Positions 25,582 through 34,628 of a DNA stretch of 64,000 bases are shown one piece after another (within the stretch, counting starts at the first letter, position 1; each line of letters begins with the position of its first letter). A program made the translations under genes and the position numbers. Origin of the DNA: Microbacterium gorillae (GTDB lineage: Bacteria > Actinomycetota > Actinomycetes > Actinomycetales > Microbacteriaceae); the NCBI RefSeq assembly GCF_000826185.2, contig NZ_LN648875.1:802356-866355 (forward strand), written 5' to 3'. The notes under the pieces are model-generated. The model saw only the letters and a list, made by a program, of their open reading frames with translations, did no database searches and was not told the DNA's origin.

Positions 25582-26103
25582 TCACCTCACCAGAATCGTC
25601 TGCATCGAAACGAGCACCGGGTCGCCGTCGGCGAAGTACTCGCGCTTGAGCTTCGTGATCGCCATCAGGCCGCTGCGGGTCTCGCGGGGCTCCACCTCGA
25701 CCAGCGTGGTCGTCATCGTGAGGTGGCTGCCCGGGTACACCGGCGCGAGGAACTCCATCGCCTCGCCGCCGCCCATCAGGCGGTAGCCGCTGGCCGGCAG
25801 TCCGGGCAGCGTCGCGCCGACCTCGGTCCCGTCCACGCGCAGGTCCTCGTTGGCCGAGCCCTCCGCCCAGCCCAGGACGGAGACGAGCAGGTTCCACGGC
25901 GCGATGATGTCGCGATAACCGTAGGAGCGGGCGTACTCGCTGTCGTAGTAGAGCCGATTGGTCTCACCGACCGAACGCGCGTACCGCTTCATCGTCAGGG
26001 CCTCGATCACGCCGAGGTCCTGTTCCTGCGTCACGCCGATGTTCTTGCGAATGTCGTCGATGAGCGCTTCATCGACCGGAAGAAGGACGACTTCTTCACT
26101 CAT
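25582..26103 (-). CDS. FAS1-like dehydratase (N-terminal MaoC-type hotdog) subunit
   Basis: A 173-residue hotdog protein. The stretch KRYARSVGETNRLYYD aligns with the usual D-x-N-P-x-H hydratase motif but has Tyr where the catalytic His would be. It is likely the non-catalytic partner of the next gene's product. ATG 26103 is chosen over ATG 26109 because GGTGAGG then sits seven bases upstream. First gene of the CoA-ester operon. Confidence 0.85.
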   Translation of the reverse strand: MSEEVVLLPVDEALIDDIRKNIGVTQEQDLGVIEALTMKRYARSVGETNRLYYDSEYARSYGYRDIIAPWNLLVSVLGWAEGSANEDLRVDGTEVGATLPGLPASGYRLMGGGEAMEFLAPVYPGSHLTMTTTLVEVEPRETRSGLMAITKLKREYFADGDPVLVSMQTILVR

Positions 26104-26125
26104 GCTCATTCCTCACCGTTGGGGA

Positions 26126-26161
26126 TTTCCTTATTGCGATCTAAAGTTCCTATTTCCGATC
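26126..26161 (-). promoter_or_regulatory. Paired operator-like sites before the CoA-ester operon
   Basis: GTTCCTATTTCCGATC (26146-26161) and TTTCCTTATTGCGATC (26126-26141) are direct copies 20 bp apart. Each is a variant of GTTC-N8-GAAC. They lie 23-58 bp before the chosen start. Confidence 0.5.
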
Positions 26162-26209
26162 AGCCTAGAGGCAAACGAGTCTCAGGGCAACCCGATCGGG
26201 GCTCTCGCG

Positions 26210-27292
26210 TCAGGCGAATTCGACGACGGTGCGCAGCGCCTCACCGGAGGCCATCGCGGCGAAGGCGTCCTCGATGCCGGAGAGGTCCGTGACATCACCG
26301 ACGAGCTCGTCGAGCCGGATCCGGCCGGCCAGGTACAGCTCGGCGTACAGCGGCACATCGATGCGGAAGCGGTTCGACCCCATCAGCGAGCCGACCAGGC
26401 GCTTCTCCTGCACGAGCGAACGCGCCGGCAGTTCGATGCGCAGGTTCGGGTCCACGACGCCGATCACCGTCACCGTGCCACCCGGACGCAGCGCGCCCCA
26501 GGCGTCCTCGATCGTCTGCTTCAGGCCCACGGCCTCGAACACGTGATCCACGCCGCCCTCGGACAGCGCGCCGATCGCTTCGGTCAGCGTGGTGTTCGTG
26601 GTGTTGACCACGTCGGTGGCACCGAACAGCTTGGCCTGTTCCAGCTTGGAGTCCACGCGGTCCACGGCGATGATCCGACGCGCTCCGGCGAAGCGCGCCG
26701 CCTGGACGACGTTCAGTCCGACGCCACCGCAGCCGATCACCGCGACGTCCTGTCCGGGGCGCACCGGGGAGGTGTGGAACACGGCACCGAAACCGGTGAC
26801 GACCGAGCAGCCCAGCAGCGCGGCGGTGCGCATCGGCATGGCCGGATCGATCACGGCGACGGCGTGCTCGTGCACGACCATCTCCTCGGCGAACCCGCCG
26901 ATGCCGGCGAGGGAGTTGATCTCGCCGTCCGCGTCGGAGAACCGTGGCGCCTCATCCGCGGAACGGAAGCGGGGCTTGGCCGTGCAGCGTGCCGGCGTTC
27001 CACTCACGCACGAGCGGCACTGGCCGCAGAAGACCGAGTTGCAGGTGACGACGTGGTCACCGACGCGCACTCCGGTGACGTCCGGCCCGACGGCCGTGAC
27101 GACCCCGGCGGACTCGTGACCGAGGATCATCGGCGTCTGCACCGGCAGCACACCGCGGAAGTAGTGCAGGTCGCTGTGACAGACGGCGGCCGCGACGGTG
27201 CGCACGCGCACCTCCTGGCCGATCGGGTCGGCGACGACGACCTCCTCCACCGCGAGCGGCTCGCCCGCACCGCGGAAGACCGCGGCCCTCAT
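26210..27292 (-). CDS. Zinc-dependent alcohol dehydrogenase (class III-like MDR)
   Basis: A 360-residue medium-chain dehydrogenase. Catalytic-zinc residues appear in AAVCHSDLHYF and LGHESAG, and the structural-zinc cysteines in VFCGQCRSCVSGTPARC. The NAD site is VIGCGGVGLNVVQAA with an acidic AVDRVD after the second strand, favouring NAD. It resembles the group that includes mycothiol- or glutathione-dependent formaldehyde dehydrogenases. Last gene of the long minus-strand operon; ATGA overlap with the preceding aldehyde dehydrogenase gene. Confidence 0.9.
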   Translation of the reverse strand: MRAAVFRGAGEPLAVEEVVVADPIGQEVRVRTVAAAVCHSDLHYFRGVLPVQTPMILGHESAGVVTAVGPDVTGVRVGDHVVTCNSVFCGQCRSCVSGTPARCTAKPRFRSADEAPRFSDADGEINSLAGIGGFAEEMVVHEHAVAVIDPAMPMRTAALLGCSVVTGFGAVFHTSPVRPGQDVAVIGCGGVGLNVVQAARFAGARRIIAVDRVDSKLEQAKLFGATDVVNTTNTTLTEAIGALSEGGVDHVFEAVGLKQTIEDAWGALRPGGTVTVIGVVDPNLRIELPARSLVQEKRLVGSLMGSNRFRIDVPLYAELYLAGRIRLDELVGDVTDLSGIEDAFAAMASGEALRTVVEFA

Positions 27293-28767
27293 GCGCCCGC
27301 CCCCGCAACGCTCAGGTAGCCGGACGGGACCGAGATGGACTTGATCTCGAGGTAGGCCTGGAAGCCCTCCACGCCGAACTCCCGGCCGATACCGCTCTTC
27401 TTGAAACCGCCGATCGGGGCGATCAGCCCCGCGCTGGCGCCGTTGATGAGGTACTGCCCGGTGCGGACGCCACGAGCCACGCGCAGCGCGCGGTCGAGGT
27501 CCTCGGACCAGGCGGCACCGGACAGGCCGTACTGCGAGTCATTGGCGATGCGGATCGCTTCGGCGTCGTCATCGAACGGGATCACGACGATCACCGGACC
27601 GAAGATCTCCTCCTGCGCGACCCGCATGCCGGGGTCGACGTCGGAGAAGACGGTCGGGGCGACGAACCACCCCGTGTCCGGCACCGCGGCGTCGTTGCCG
27701 CCGGTCACGAGTCGGGCACCCTCACCGCGCCCGACGTCGATGTACCCGCGGACCGTCTCACGCTGGCGTGCGCTGACGAGCGGCCCGAGTCGGGTCGCGG
27801 CGTCGAACGGGTCGCCCAGCGGGAGTGCGGCCGCCGCGGCGCCGAACGCGTCGACGAACTCGCGGTACCGCGAGCGCGCCACCAGCACGCGCGTCTGCGC
27901 CGTGCAGGTCTGACCGGTGTTGGCGTAGGACGAGGCGATGATGCCGGGGACCGCGCGGTCCAGGTCGGCGTCCGCGAGCACGATGGCGGCGGACTTGCCG
28001 CCCAGCTCCAGGCTGACCCGTCGGATCGCCAGCCCACACGCCGACGCGATGCCCGCGCCGACCTCCGTGGACCCGGTGAAGGAAACCTTGTCGACACCGT
28101 CGTGCCGCACGAGTGCATCCCCGACGCCCGGACCGGACGACACGATGTTCAGCACACCGGCCGGCAGCCCCGCCTCCGCGGCCACCTCACCGAAGACCTG
28201 CGCGTCCACCGGAGTGTCCTTCGAGGGCTTCAGCACGACGGTGGACCCGCTCGCGAGCGCCGGAGCGACCTTCAGCATCGCGCCCGTCTGCGGGTAGTTC
28301 CACGGCACGATCGCCGCGACGACACCGACCGGCTCGCTGCGCACGATCGCGTCACCGTTGCGGCCGGCGCGAACCTGCTCGAAGCCGTAGCTCTCCGCGA
28401 TGTCCGCGTAGAAGTCCAGCATCTCGCTCGGACGCACACTGTGGATCGTCCGGGACAGCGTGATCGGCGACCCCATCTCGGCCGTCACCGTCTGCGCCAC
28501 GCTCTCGGCGCGGTCACGGTACGCCGCCGCCATTCGCCGCAGCACGGCGGCCCGCTCCGGTCCGGACATCTGCGGCCACGGACCCTCATCGAACGCCGTG
28601 CGTGCGGCTTGCACGGCCCGGTCGGCATCTCCCGCCGAGGCGGACTGCACCTCGCCGATGTTCTGCTCGGTCAGGGGCGAGACGACCGTGAGCGCGGGCG
28701 CTCCGCCGGTCGCCGCGGTCCACTCACCGTCGATGAAGAGTCCGTTGTCCTGCAGCATGTCCGTCAT
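27289..28767 (-). CDS. Aldehyde dehydrogenase (NAD(P)-dependent, paralog A)
   Basis: A 492-residue ALDH oxidising an aldehyde to an acid. It has IVPWNYPQTGAMLKVAPALASG, the glutamate motif SLELGGKSAAIV, and the nucleophile in ANTGQTCTAQTRVLV. GPVIVVIPFDDDAEAI is also typical. Possible starts are ATG 28767 and ATG 28758; the first is taken, with GGAGAA just upstream. Next to a second ALDH, an aminotransferase and an alcohol dehydrogenase, it fits oxidation of a carbonyl made by transamination or monooxygenation. Confidence 0.94.
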   Translation of the reverse strand: MTDMLQDNGLFIDGEWTAATGGAPALTVVSPLTEQNIGEVQSASAGDADRAVQAARTAFDEGPWPQMSGPERAAVLRRMAAAYRDRAESVAQTVTAEMGSPITLSRTIHSVRPSEMLDFYADIAESYGFEQVRAGRNGDAIVRSEPVGVVAAIVPWNYPQTGAMLKVAPALASGSTVVLKPSKDTPVDAQVFGEVAAEAGLPAGVLNIVSSGPGVGDALVRHDGVDKVSFTGSTEVGAGIASACGLAIRRVSLELGGKSAAIVLADADLDRAVPGIIASSYANTGQTCTAQTRVLVARSRYREFVDAFGAAAAALPLGDPFDAATRLGPLVSARQRETVRGYIDVGRGEGARLVTGGNDAAVPDTGWFVAPTVFSDVDPGMRVAQEEIFGPVIVVIPFDDDAEAIRIANDSQYGLSGAAWSEDLDRALRVARGVRTGQYLINGASAGLIAPIGGFKKSGIGREFGVEGFQAYLEIKSISVPSGYLSVAGAGA

Positions 28768-28796
28768 TTCTCCGCGTCGTCGTTGCGTGCTCGGGT

Positions 28797-30221
28797 TCAG
28801 CCCATGAGGGACTGGTACTCGAGGAACTCCTCGATGCCGTACCGGCCCCACTCGCGGCCGATGCCGGAGAGCTTGAATCCGCCGTGCGGAGCGTTCTTGT
28901 CCAGCGGCTTGCCGTTGATGCGGACTCGTCCGGTCCGGATCCGCGTCGCCACCGCGCGGGCGTCGGCGGGGTCGCCCGCCCAGACACCGCCGGCGAGACC
29001 GTACGGGGAGTCGTTCGCGATGCGGATCGCGTCGTCGACGTCCTCGAACGGGATGACGCTGATCACCGGGCCGAAGACCTCTTCGCGAGCGATGCGCGAG
29101 TCGTTCGTGGTGGAGAAAACCGTCGGCCGGATGAAGTACCCGTCCTCGAGGTGCTCCGGCTGCTCCGCGCCTCCGGTGACGAGGCGGGCTTCGCCGGACG
29201 CGACGGCATCCTCGATCATCGAGCGCACCCGATCCCGCTGGCGCGCGGTCTTCACCGGGCCGAGCGTGGTCTCCTCGGCGAACGGATCACCGATGACGAA
29301 CGACTCGGCCTTGCGCGCGAGCAGTTCCTCGGCCTCGGCGAGGCGTTCGCGCGGAACGAGGACGCGCGAGAGCGAACCGCACACCTGACCGGCGTTGCGG
29401 AAGGCGTCCTCGACGGTGACGCCGATCGCCTCCTCCAGCGGTGCGTCGCCCATGATGATGTGCGCGGACTTGCCCCCGAGCTCCAGGTGCACGCGCTTGA
29501 CCCCGCGCGCCGCGAGCTCCATCACGCGGCTGCCCGCGCCGACGGAACCGGTCAGCGAGACCATGTCCACATCCGGGTGCAGGACGAGAGCCTCGCCGAC
29601 CTCGGGGCCGGTGCCGACCAGGAAGTTGAAGACGCCGGCCGGAACACCGGACTGACGCACGATCTCGGCGAAGATGTAGCCGGACAGCGGCGCCACCTCG
29701 CTGACCTTGACCACGACGGTGCAGCCGGCGGCCATGGCGGCACCGGCCTTGCTCACGATCGAGCGCAGCGGCGCGTTCCACGCGGTGATCGCCGCGACGA
29801 CACCGGCCGGAACGCGGCGGACGGTCGCGCCCCCGCGCTGCTCCTCCCACGCGATGTCATGCAGGTCCTTCGCGATCATGCGCAGTTCGTCCACGGCACC
29901 GATCACCTGGGCGACACGGGCGTGCTTGCGCGGGTGTCCGACCTCCGTGGAGATCGTGTCGGTGACGTCGTCGATCTGCGATTCGAGCAGGCTCGCCATC
30001 TTCTCGAAGTACATGCTGCGGTCCTCGAGCGAGCTGCGGCTCCACTCGTCGAACGCGCCACGGGCGGCCGAGACGGCGGCGTCGACATCGACGTCGTCGC
30101 ACCGGGACACCGTGGCGATCACCTGCTCGGTGGCGGGCGCGATGACGTCGATGTCACACGGTCCGTGCGCGGGGATCCAGCGACCGCCGACGAAGATGTG
30201 GTCGTGCTTGTCGTACTCCAT
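28797..30221 (-). CDS. Aldehyde dehydrogenase (paralog B)
   Basis: A 474-residue ALDH with ITAWNAPLRSIVSKAGAAMAAG, the glutamate motif HLELGGKSAHII and the active-site cysteine in RNAGQVCGSLSRVLV. Its sequence is clearly different from the neighbouring ALDH, so the pair is not a recent duplication and may act on different aldehydes. An AAGG site precedes the ATG. A 54-bp gap separates it from the flavin reductase gene. Confidence 0.94.
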   Translation of the reverse strand: MEYDKHDHIFVGGRWIPAHGPCDIDVIAPATEQVIATVSRCDDVDVDAAVSAARGAFDEWSRSSLEDRSMYFEKMASLLESQIDDVTDTISTEVGHPRKHARVAQVIGAVDELRMIAKDLHDIAWEEQRGGATVRRVPAGVVAAITAWNAPLRSIVSKAGAAMAAGCTVVVKVSEVAPLSGYIFAEIVRQSGVPAGVFNFLVGTGPEVGEALVLHPDVDMVSLTGSVGAGSRVMELAARGVKRVHLELGGKSAHIIMGDAPLEEAIGVTVEDAFRNAGQVCGSLSRVLVPRERLAEAEELLARKAESFVIGDPFAEETTLGPVKTARQRDRVRSMIEDAVASGEARLVTGGAEQPEHLEDGYFIRPTVFSTTNDSRIAREEVFGPVISVIPFEDVDDAIRIANDSPYGLAGGVWAGDPADARAVATRIRTGRVRINGKPLDKNAPHGGFKLSGIGREWGRYGIEEFLEYQSLMG

Positions 30222-30275
30222 GACTGCCTTCAGTTTCCTTTCCGGTGACGCGGTGCGTCAGGTGTGATCGAGAGT

Positions 30276-31439
30276 TCAGACCGCTGCCGCGGCGTTCGGG
30301 ACGAGACCGGCGTCGATGATGATCGTGCTGATCTCGGCGGCGCACGCCTTCACGCGGTCGATGATCTGACGCGCCTGGGCCTTGGTCAGCGGCTGCCGCC
30401 GGCCCCACGCGGACAGTTCGAAGACCATCTCCCCGCCCACCACGATCGGGGCGGAGACGAAGCGCAGATCGATTTCGCCGGTGACCTCGTCGACGGACGG
30501 GTTGTACGCCGCCGCGTGCTCATGGACGAGGTCGAGAGGCACGTCCAGCGAGAGCACGTCGAACAGCGGCGCCTGGCTGTCGACCGGGCCGACCGCGTAC
30601 ACCGCCCCCTCCGCCTCGACGCGCTCGAGCAGCTCGGTCGCGGCTCCCGCGCCGAACTTCTCCGCGGCACGGGTCAGCCAGCGGCGCCGTTCCGCCTCGT
30701 CGCGGTGGACTGCGAACAGCGCTCCGGTCGGCGGCGCGAACGGCCAGCGCTGACCGACTCGCGTGATCATCTCCGGGCGCACCAGGGGTCCGGCGGTCGC
30801 CGCGATGACGAGATCCTCACCCGCGGTGCAGACGGCGCTGACCTCGGCGTCGAGATCGCCGGCGAGCCGTTCCATCGCGCCGCGCGCGACGTCCACGAAC
30901 CGCATCTGCGAGGCCAGGCCGGCATCCGCTGAGGCGAGCGAGAGCGGGATGAAGGCGCCGTAGCCACCGCGGAAGAACAGCAGCGGGTTGGTGGTGCCCT
31001 GCATGTCGAGGTTCAGCACGCGGCCGACCACGATGTCGTGGTCTCCGCCGGGGTGGATCGCCTCGGTCTCGCACTCGATGTACGCCAGCGCCTCCTCGAG
31101 CACCGCGTGGCCGCGCTCGGTGATCCGCAGCGGAATGCCCTCGAACTTGTCGCTCTTCCGGCTCGCCACCTGGCGGCAGACGTCCTCCTGGTCCGCGGAG
31201 AGGACGTTCACGCAGAACGCCGTCCCGGACTCGCGGATCGCGCGCCAGGAGCCGGAGGTGGACGTCGCGAAGAACGCCACCAGCGGCGGATCGATGGACA
31301 CGGAGGCGAAGGAACCGACGGTCATACCGACGACCTCACCGTCGGTGACCGCGGTGATGACGACGACACCCGTGGGGTATTGACCGAGCGTGCGACGGAA
31401 GTGCATCGCGTCGATGACGGGGACCGGCTGGTCGCTCAT
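30276..31439 (-). CDS. Flavin reductase fused to an IclR-like ligand-binding domain
   Basis: A 387-residue two-domain protein. Residues about 1-165 are the flavin reductase/FMN-binding split barrel (FRRTLGQYPTGVVVITAV, GMTVGSFASVSIDPPLVAFF). It would supply reduced flavin to the luciferase-like monooxygenase of the same operon. Residues about 185-387 resemble an IclR effector domain: RFVSAPIVVGGEMVFELSAWG plus a final helix VKACAAEISTI. No helix-turn-helix is present. The effector domain may gate reductase activity by substrate. ATG 31439 follows AAGGAG by six bases. Confidence 0.85.
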   Translation of the reverse strand: MSDQPVPVIDAMHFRRTLGQYPTGVVVITAVTDGEVVGMTVGSFASVSIDPPLVAFFATSTSGSWRAIRESGTAFCVNVLSADQEDVCRQVASRKSDKFEGIPLRITERGHAVLEEALAYIECETEAIHPGGDHDIVVGRVLNLDMQGTTNPLLFFRGGYGAFIPLSLASADAGLASQMRFVDVARGAMERLAGDLDAEVSAVCTAGEDLVIAATAGPLVRPEMITRVGQRWPFAPPTGALFAVHRDEAERRRWLTRAAEKFGAGAATELLERVEAEGAVYAVGPVDSQAPLFDVLSLDVPLDLVHEHAAAYNPSVDEVTGEIDLRFVSAPIVVGGEMVFELSAWGRRQPLTKAQARQIIDRVKACAAEISTIIIDAGLVPNAAAAV

Positions 31440-31450
31440 GATCTTCTCCT

Positions 31451-32749
31451 TCACGCCGTCGGCAGCGCGGCGAGGTAGGCGTCGACGAGCAGATCGAGCT
31501 CGTCGTCGGTGCTGGTCAGAGCCGGTGCGAAGACGATCGTGCCGGTCGCGGGGTAGGCGCGGCCGATGATCCGACGCTCCTGCAGGGTGGCGAGCATCGC
31601 GGACGCCGCAGCCGAGGGCGAGACCCCGTCGGTGACGTCGACGGCGACGAGCAGGCCGAGCTGGCGGACGTCCGTGATCCGGTCGTCCGTGCGCTGCGCC
31701 TCACGGAACCGCGCGGCGACGTGGGCGCCCTTGCGGTGCACCTCGTCGACGACGTTCTCCGCGGCGATGATGTCGAGCGTGGTCAGCGCGGCGGCGCAGG
31801 CCGCCGGGTGCGCTCCACCGGTGAAGCCGTGGCTCAGCGGGCGGTCTGATGCGGCCAGCCGCGCGTGCACGCGGTCTCCGATCGCGGCCACGCCCATCGG
31901 CGTCGCGCCGTTGTTGATGCCCTTGGACATCGTCATGATGTCGGGCACCACACCCCAGTTGTCGATGCCGAACATCTTCCCGGTGCGACCGAAGCCGCAG
32001 ACGGTCTCATCGACGATCAGCAGCACGTCGTACTTGTCGCAGATCTCACGGATCCGGGCCCAGTAGTCCTCGGGCGGAATGACGAAGCCACCCGGCGCGG
32101 AGATCGGCTCGGCGAGGAACGCCGCCACCTTGTCGGCACCGATCTCCAGGATCTTCGCCTCGAGCTCAGCGGGCCCGTCGACGTCGGCACGCGGCTGCGA
32201 GATGTGCGAGATGTTCTCGTCGAGACCGCCCAGTCCCTGCCAGTTGCTCGGCAGGCCACTCATCTTCGTCGTGGTGAGCGTCATGCCGTGGTAGCTCTCG
32301 CGACGGCCGATGATGTGGATCTTCTCGGTCTTGCCCTCGAGGCCGTTCACCAGGCGGGCGAACTTGATCGCCGTGTCGACGGCCTCGGAGCCACTGGAGG
32401 CGAAGAAGAAGTGGTTGAGGTCGCCCGGGGTGAGCTCAGCGAGCCGCGTCGCGAGCTCGGAGACCAGGGTGTGCCCGCCCCCGTAGTACAGGCTGGCGAA
32501 GCTCACGCGACCGAGCGCCTCGGCGACGGCGGCCGCGATCTCCGGACGGGAGTAGCCGAGGTTGACGTTGATCTGCCCCGCCGCGGCGTCGATCCATTCG
32601 TCGCCGTTGACGTCCCACATCCGAATGCCGGAGGCGCGCTCGATGATCCGCGCATTCTGCGCGGAGTGCGAACCCATCAGTGTCGAGGGGTGCAGGACGT
32701 GCGCGACGTCACCCTCCACTGCGCTGTCGATAACCAGGTCACGCGACAT
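31451..32749 (-). CDS. Class III (omega) aminotransferase
   Basis: PLP enzyme of 432 residues that moves an amino group to or from a non-alpha position. FFASSGSEAVDTAIKFAR binds the cofactor phosphate. DETVCGFGRTGKMFG contains the PLP-pyridine aspartate, and MTMSKGINNGATPMG holds the Schiff-base lysine. HGFTGGAHPAACAAAL is also typical of omega-amino-acid:pyruvate aminotransferases. The start MSRDLV overlaps the upstream cupin gene by 11 bp. It supports an amine-containing substrate for this operon. Confidence 0.93.
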   Translation of the reverse strand: MSRDLVIDSAVEGDVAHVLHPSTLMGSHSAQNARIIERASGIRMWDVNGDEWIDAAAGQINVNLGYSRPEIAAAVAEALGRVSFASLYYGGGHTLVSELATRLAELTPGDLNHFFFASSGSEAVDTAIKFARLVNGLEGKTEKIHIIGRRESYHGMTLTTTKMSGLPSNWQGLGGLDENISHISQPRADVDGPAELEAKILEIGADKVAAFLAEPISAPGGFVIPPEDYWARIREICDKYDVLLIVDETVCGFGRTGKMFGIDNWGVVPDIMTMSKGINNGATPMGVAAIGDRVHARLAASDRPLSHGFTGGAHPAACAAALTTLDIIAAENVVDEVHRKGAHVAARFREAQRTDDRITDVRQLGLLVAVDVTDGVSPSAAASAMLATLQERRIIGRAYPATGTIVFAPALTSTDDELDLLVDAYLAALPTA

Positions 32750-33182
32750 CGTGTGCCCCTTCCCCTGCCGCCGTCGGCAGAAATGTCTTGTGGATCTTTT
32801 CCGGGTCACCCTCAGGGAAGATGACCAGCACTGCGACCGAGGAGTCCTCGGTCCGCATGGCGTGGGAGACGCCGCGCGGGATGTAGATGGCGTCGCCGCG
32901 GGAGACCGGGCGGGTCTCGTCGCCGACGGTGACGATGCCGGAGCCTTCGAAGATCATGTAGATCTCGCCGACGTTGTCGTGCAGATGGGCGGGGTGGATC
33001 TCATTGGGACCCATCCGGTACATCGCCATCAGCAGGTCCGGGCTGCCGCAGATGGGCTGCTTGATCAGGCTGCGGGACATCGCCTGGTCCTCGGCCACCG
33101 TCACGCCGCTCAGGGCGCGCTCCGGCGCGGTGTAGACCGAGGTGAAGTGCACCTCGCCGAACGGTGAGCTGGTGTCAGTCAT
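32739..33182 (-). CDS. Single-domain cupin protein
   Basis: A 147-residue cupin with motif 1 MGPNEIHPAHLHDNVGEIYMIFEG and motif 2 RGDAIYIPRGVSHAM. It is of the same type as the truncated cupin at the right end of the window. ATG 33182 is preferred to 33188 because GGGA then lies six bases upstream. It overlaps the amidase end by 8 bp and the aminotransferase start by 11 bp. The function is unknown; a metal-dependent isomerase, lyase or dioxygenase is possible. Confidence 0.85.
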   Translation of the reverse strand: MTDTSSPFGEVHFTSVYTAPERALSGVTVAEDQAMSRSLIKQPICGSPDLLMAMYRMGPNEIHPAHLHDNVGEIYMIFEGSGIVTVGDETRPVSRGDAIYIPRGVSHAMRTEDSSVAVLVIFPEGDPEKIHKTFLPTAAGEGAHDVA

Positions 33183-34464
33183 GCGCATTCCCGTCTTCGC
33201 GTGCGGCGCGGTGCAGGTCCGTACCGCGGATGGTCTCGGCCAGCGCCTGGCCGATCGCCAGGACGGTGTCGTCCTCCCCGGCGCGACCGACGATCTGCAC
33301 GGCTGCCGGAAGGGGGCCCGCCATCGCCAGCGGGACCGTCAGCGACGGCAGACCGAACAGCGAGATCGGGGTGAGGAAGCGCGGGTCGCCCGTCGACGCG
33401 AGGCCGAGGGGTGCCACATCCGGCACCGTCGGGGTGAGGAGCACGTCGACGTCGGCCAGCATCCTGGCGAAGTCGGCTGCCGCGACGGCGCGCGCCCGCT
33501 GAGCGCGCAGGTAGTCCGGGGCGGAGATCCGCCGACCGATCTCGATGAGCGTGCGCAGGCGCGGACCATACTGGTCCTCGGCTCCGGGATAGCGCTCGGC
33601 GTGAGCCGTCGCGATCTCCACCGGCAGGATGAGCGTGCCCGCCGCGACGGCGGCCTCGAACGAGGTCGGCAGGGTGAGCGCGCGCGAGTCCCAGCCGTGT
33701 TCGCCGACGAGGTCGATCACGCGAGCGAGCGCGGCCAGCATGCCGGGCTGCGCGTCGGTGAAGTGACGATCTGCGATCCCGAACCGCACCGGTGCGGTCC
33801 ACGCCTCGGCCTGCGGCCGTCCGGCGGCGACCGCGAACGCGGCCGCGATCAGGGCCGGGTCGGACCCGAGGATGCCGACGTGGTCCATGCTCCAGCCGAG
33901 CGGCAGGACGCCCTCGCGGCTGAGGGTGTCGTAGGTGGGCTTGAAGCCGTAGACGCCGCAGTACGCGGCGGGACGCAGGACCGATCCGGCCGTCTGCGTG
34001 CCGAGCGCGAGGTCGGTGTGTCCCGCGGCGACCGCCGCCGCCGAGCCGGAGCTGGAGCCACCGGGGGTGCGGTCGAGGTCGAGGGGGTTGCGGGTCGCAC
34101 CCGGGTCCGCGGAGGCGAACTCGGTCGTCACCGTCTTGCCCAGCACGATCACGCCGGCCGCGCGCAGCGATGCGACCACGGGCGCGTCCTGGTGCGGCTC
34201 GAAGCCCTGCAGGATGCGCGAACCCGCCTCCGTGCGGAATCCGTCGACGTGGATGATGTCCTTCACGCCCAGGGTGACCCCTGCCAGCGGCAGCGCGTCG
34301 CGCTCGGCCGGCGCCAGCGCATCCAGACGTTCGGCTTCGCGTTTGGCCCCCACGACGTCGAGCTGCACCCACGCGTGGACGCTGTCCTCGGACGCCTCGA
34401 TGGCGGTCAGACGGGTGTCCAGCGCAGCGGTGACGCTGTCCTGCACCGTCGCGGAAGCGCTCAT
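33175..34464 (-). CDS. Amidase (amidase-signature family, AtzE/GatA-like)
   Basis: Serine amidohydrolase, 429 residues, with the Ser-cisSer-Lys triad. The lysine is in GVTLGVKDIIHVDG, the cis-serine in TPGGSSSGSAAAVAAG, and the nucleophile in LGTQTAGSVLRPAA. It hydrolyses an amide to acid and ammonia or amine. The small AtzG-like gene immediately upstream (ATGA overlap) makes a GatA/GatC- or AtzE/AtzG-like two-subunit arrangement likely. The exact amide is unknown. Confidence 0.93.
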   Translation of the reverse strand: MSASATVQDSVTAALDTRLTAIEASEDSVHAWVQLDVVGAKREAERLDALAPAERDALPLAGVTLGVKDIIHVDGFRTEAGSRILQGFEPHQDAPVVASLRAAGVIVLGKTVTTEFASADPGATRNPLDLDRTPGGSSSGSAAAVAAGHTDLALGTQTAGSVLRPAAYCGVYGFKPTYDTLSREGVLPLGWSMDHVGILGSDPALIAAAFAVAAGRPQAEAWTAPVRFGIADRHFTDAQPGMLAALARVIDLVGEHGWDSRALTLPTSFEAAVAAGTLILPVEIATAHAERYPGAEDQYGPRLRTLIEIGRRISAPDYLRAQRARAVAAADFARMLADVDVLLTPTVPDVAPLGLASTGDPRFLTPISLFGLPSLTVPLAMAGPLPAAVQIVGRAGEDDTVLAIGQALAETIRGTDLHRAAREDGNAHD

Positions 34465-34628
34465 GCCGCCACCCCGGCTCGGGTCGCCGAGAATCGCAGC
34501 GCCGGATCGCTGCCGGCCGGCAGGTCCGCGGATTCCAGAACGGCCTGCGCGCTGCGCACACCGCTGGTGAAGGACTCCCAGTACGCCGGCTCGACCCCGG
34601 CGGGCGCGCCGTCGTCAATGGTGTTCAT
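34461..34628 (-). CDS. Small AtzG/GatC-like amidase subunit (55 residues)
   Basis: A short gene joined at both ends. Its ATG (34628-34626) overlaps the monooxygenase stop and its TGA overlaps the amidase ATG, both as ATGA. It encodes 55 residues beginning MNTIDDGAPAG, with a helix-like VEPAYWESFTSGVRSAQAVL and an end rich in Pro/Ala (DPALRFSATRAG). That layout matches small DUF4089/AtzG proteins, which wrap around AtzE-type amidases much as GatC does GatA. The assignment rests on size, layout and neighbour; sequence similarity is modest. Confidence 0.7.
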   Translation of the reverse strand: MNTIDDGAPAGVEPAYWESFTSGVRSAQAVLESADLPAGSDPALRFSATRAGVAA

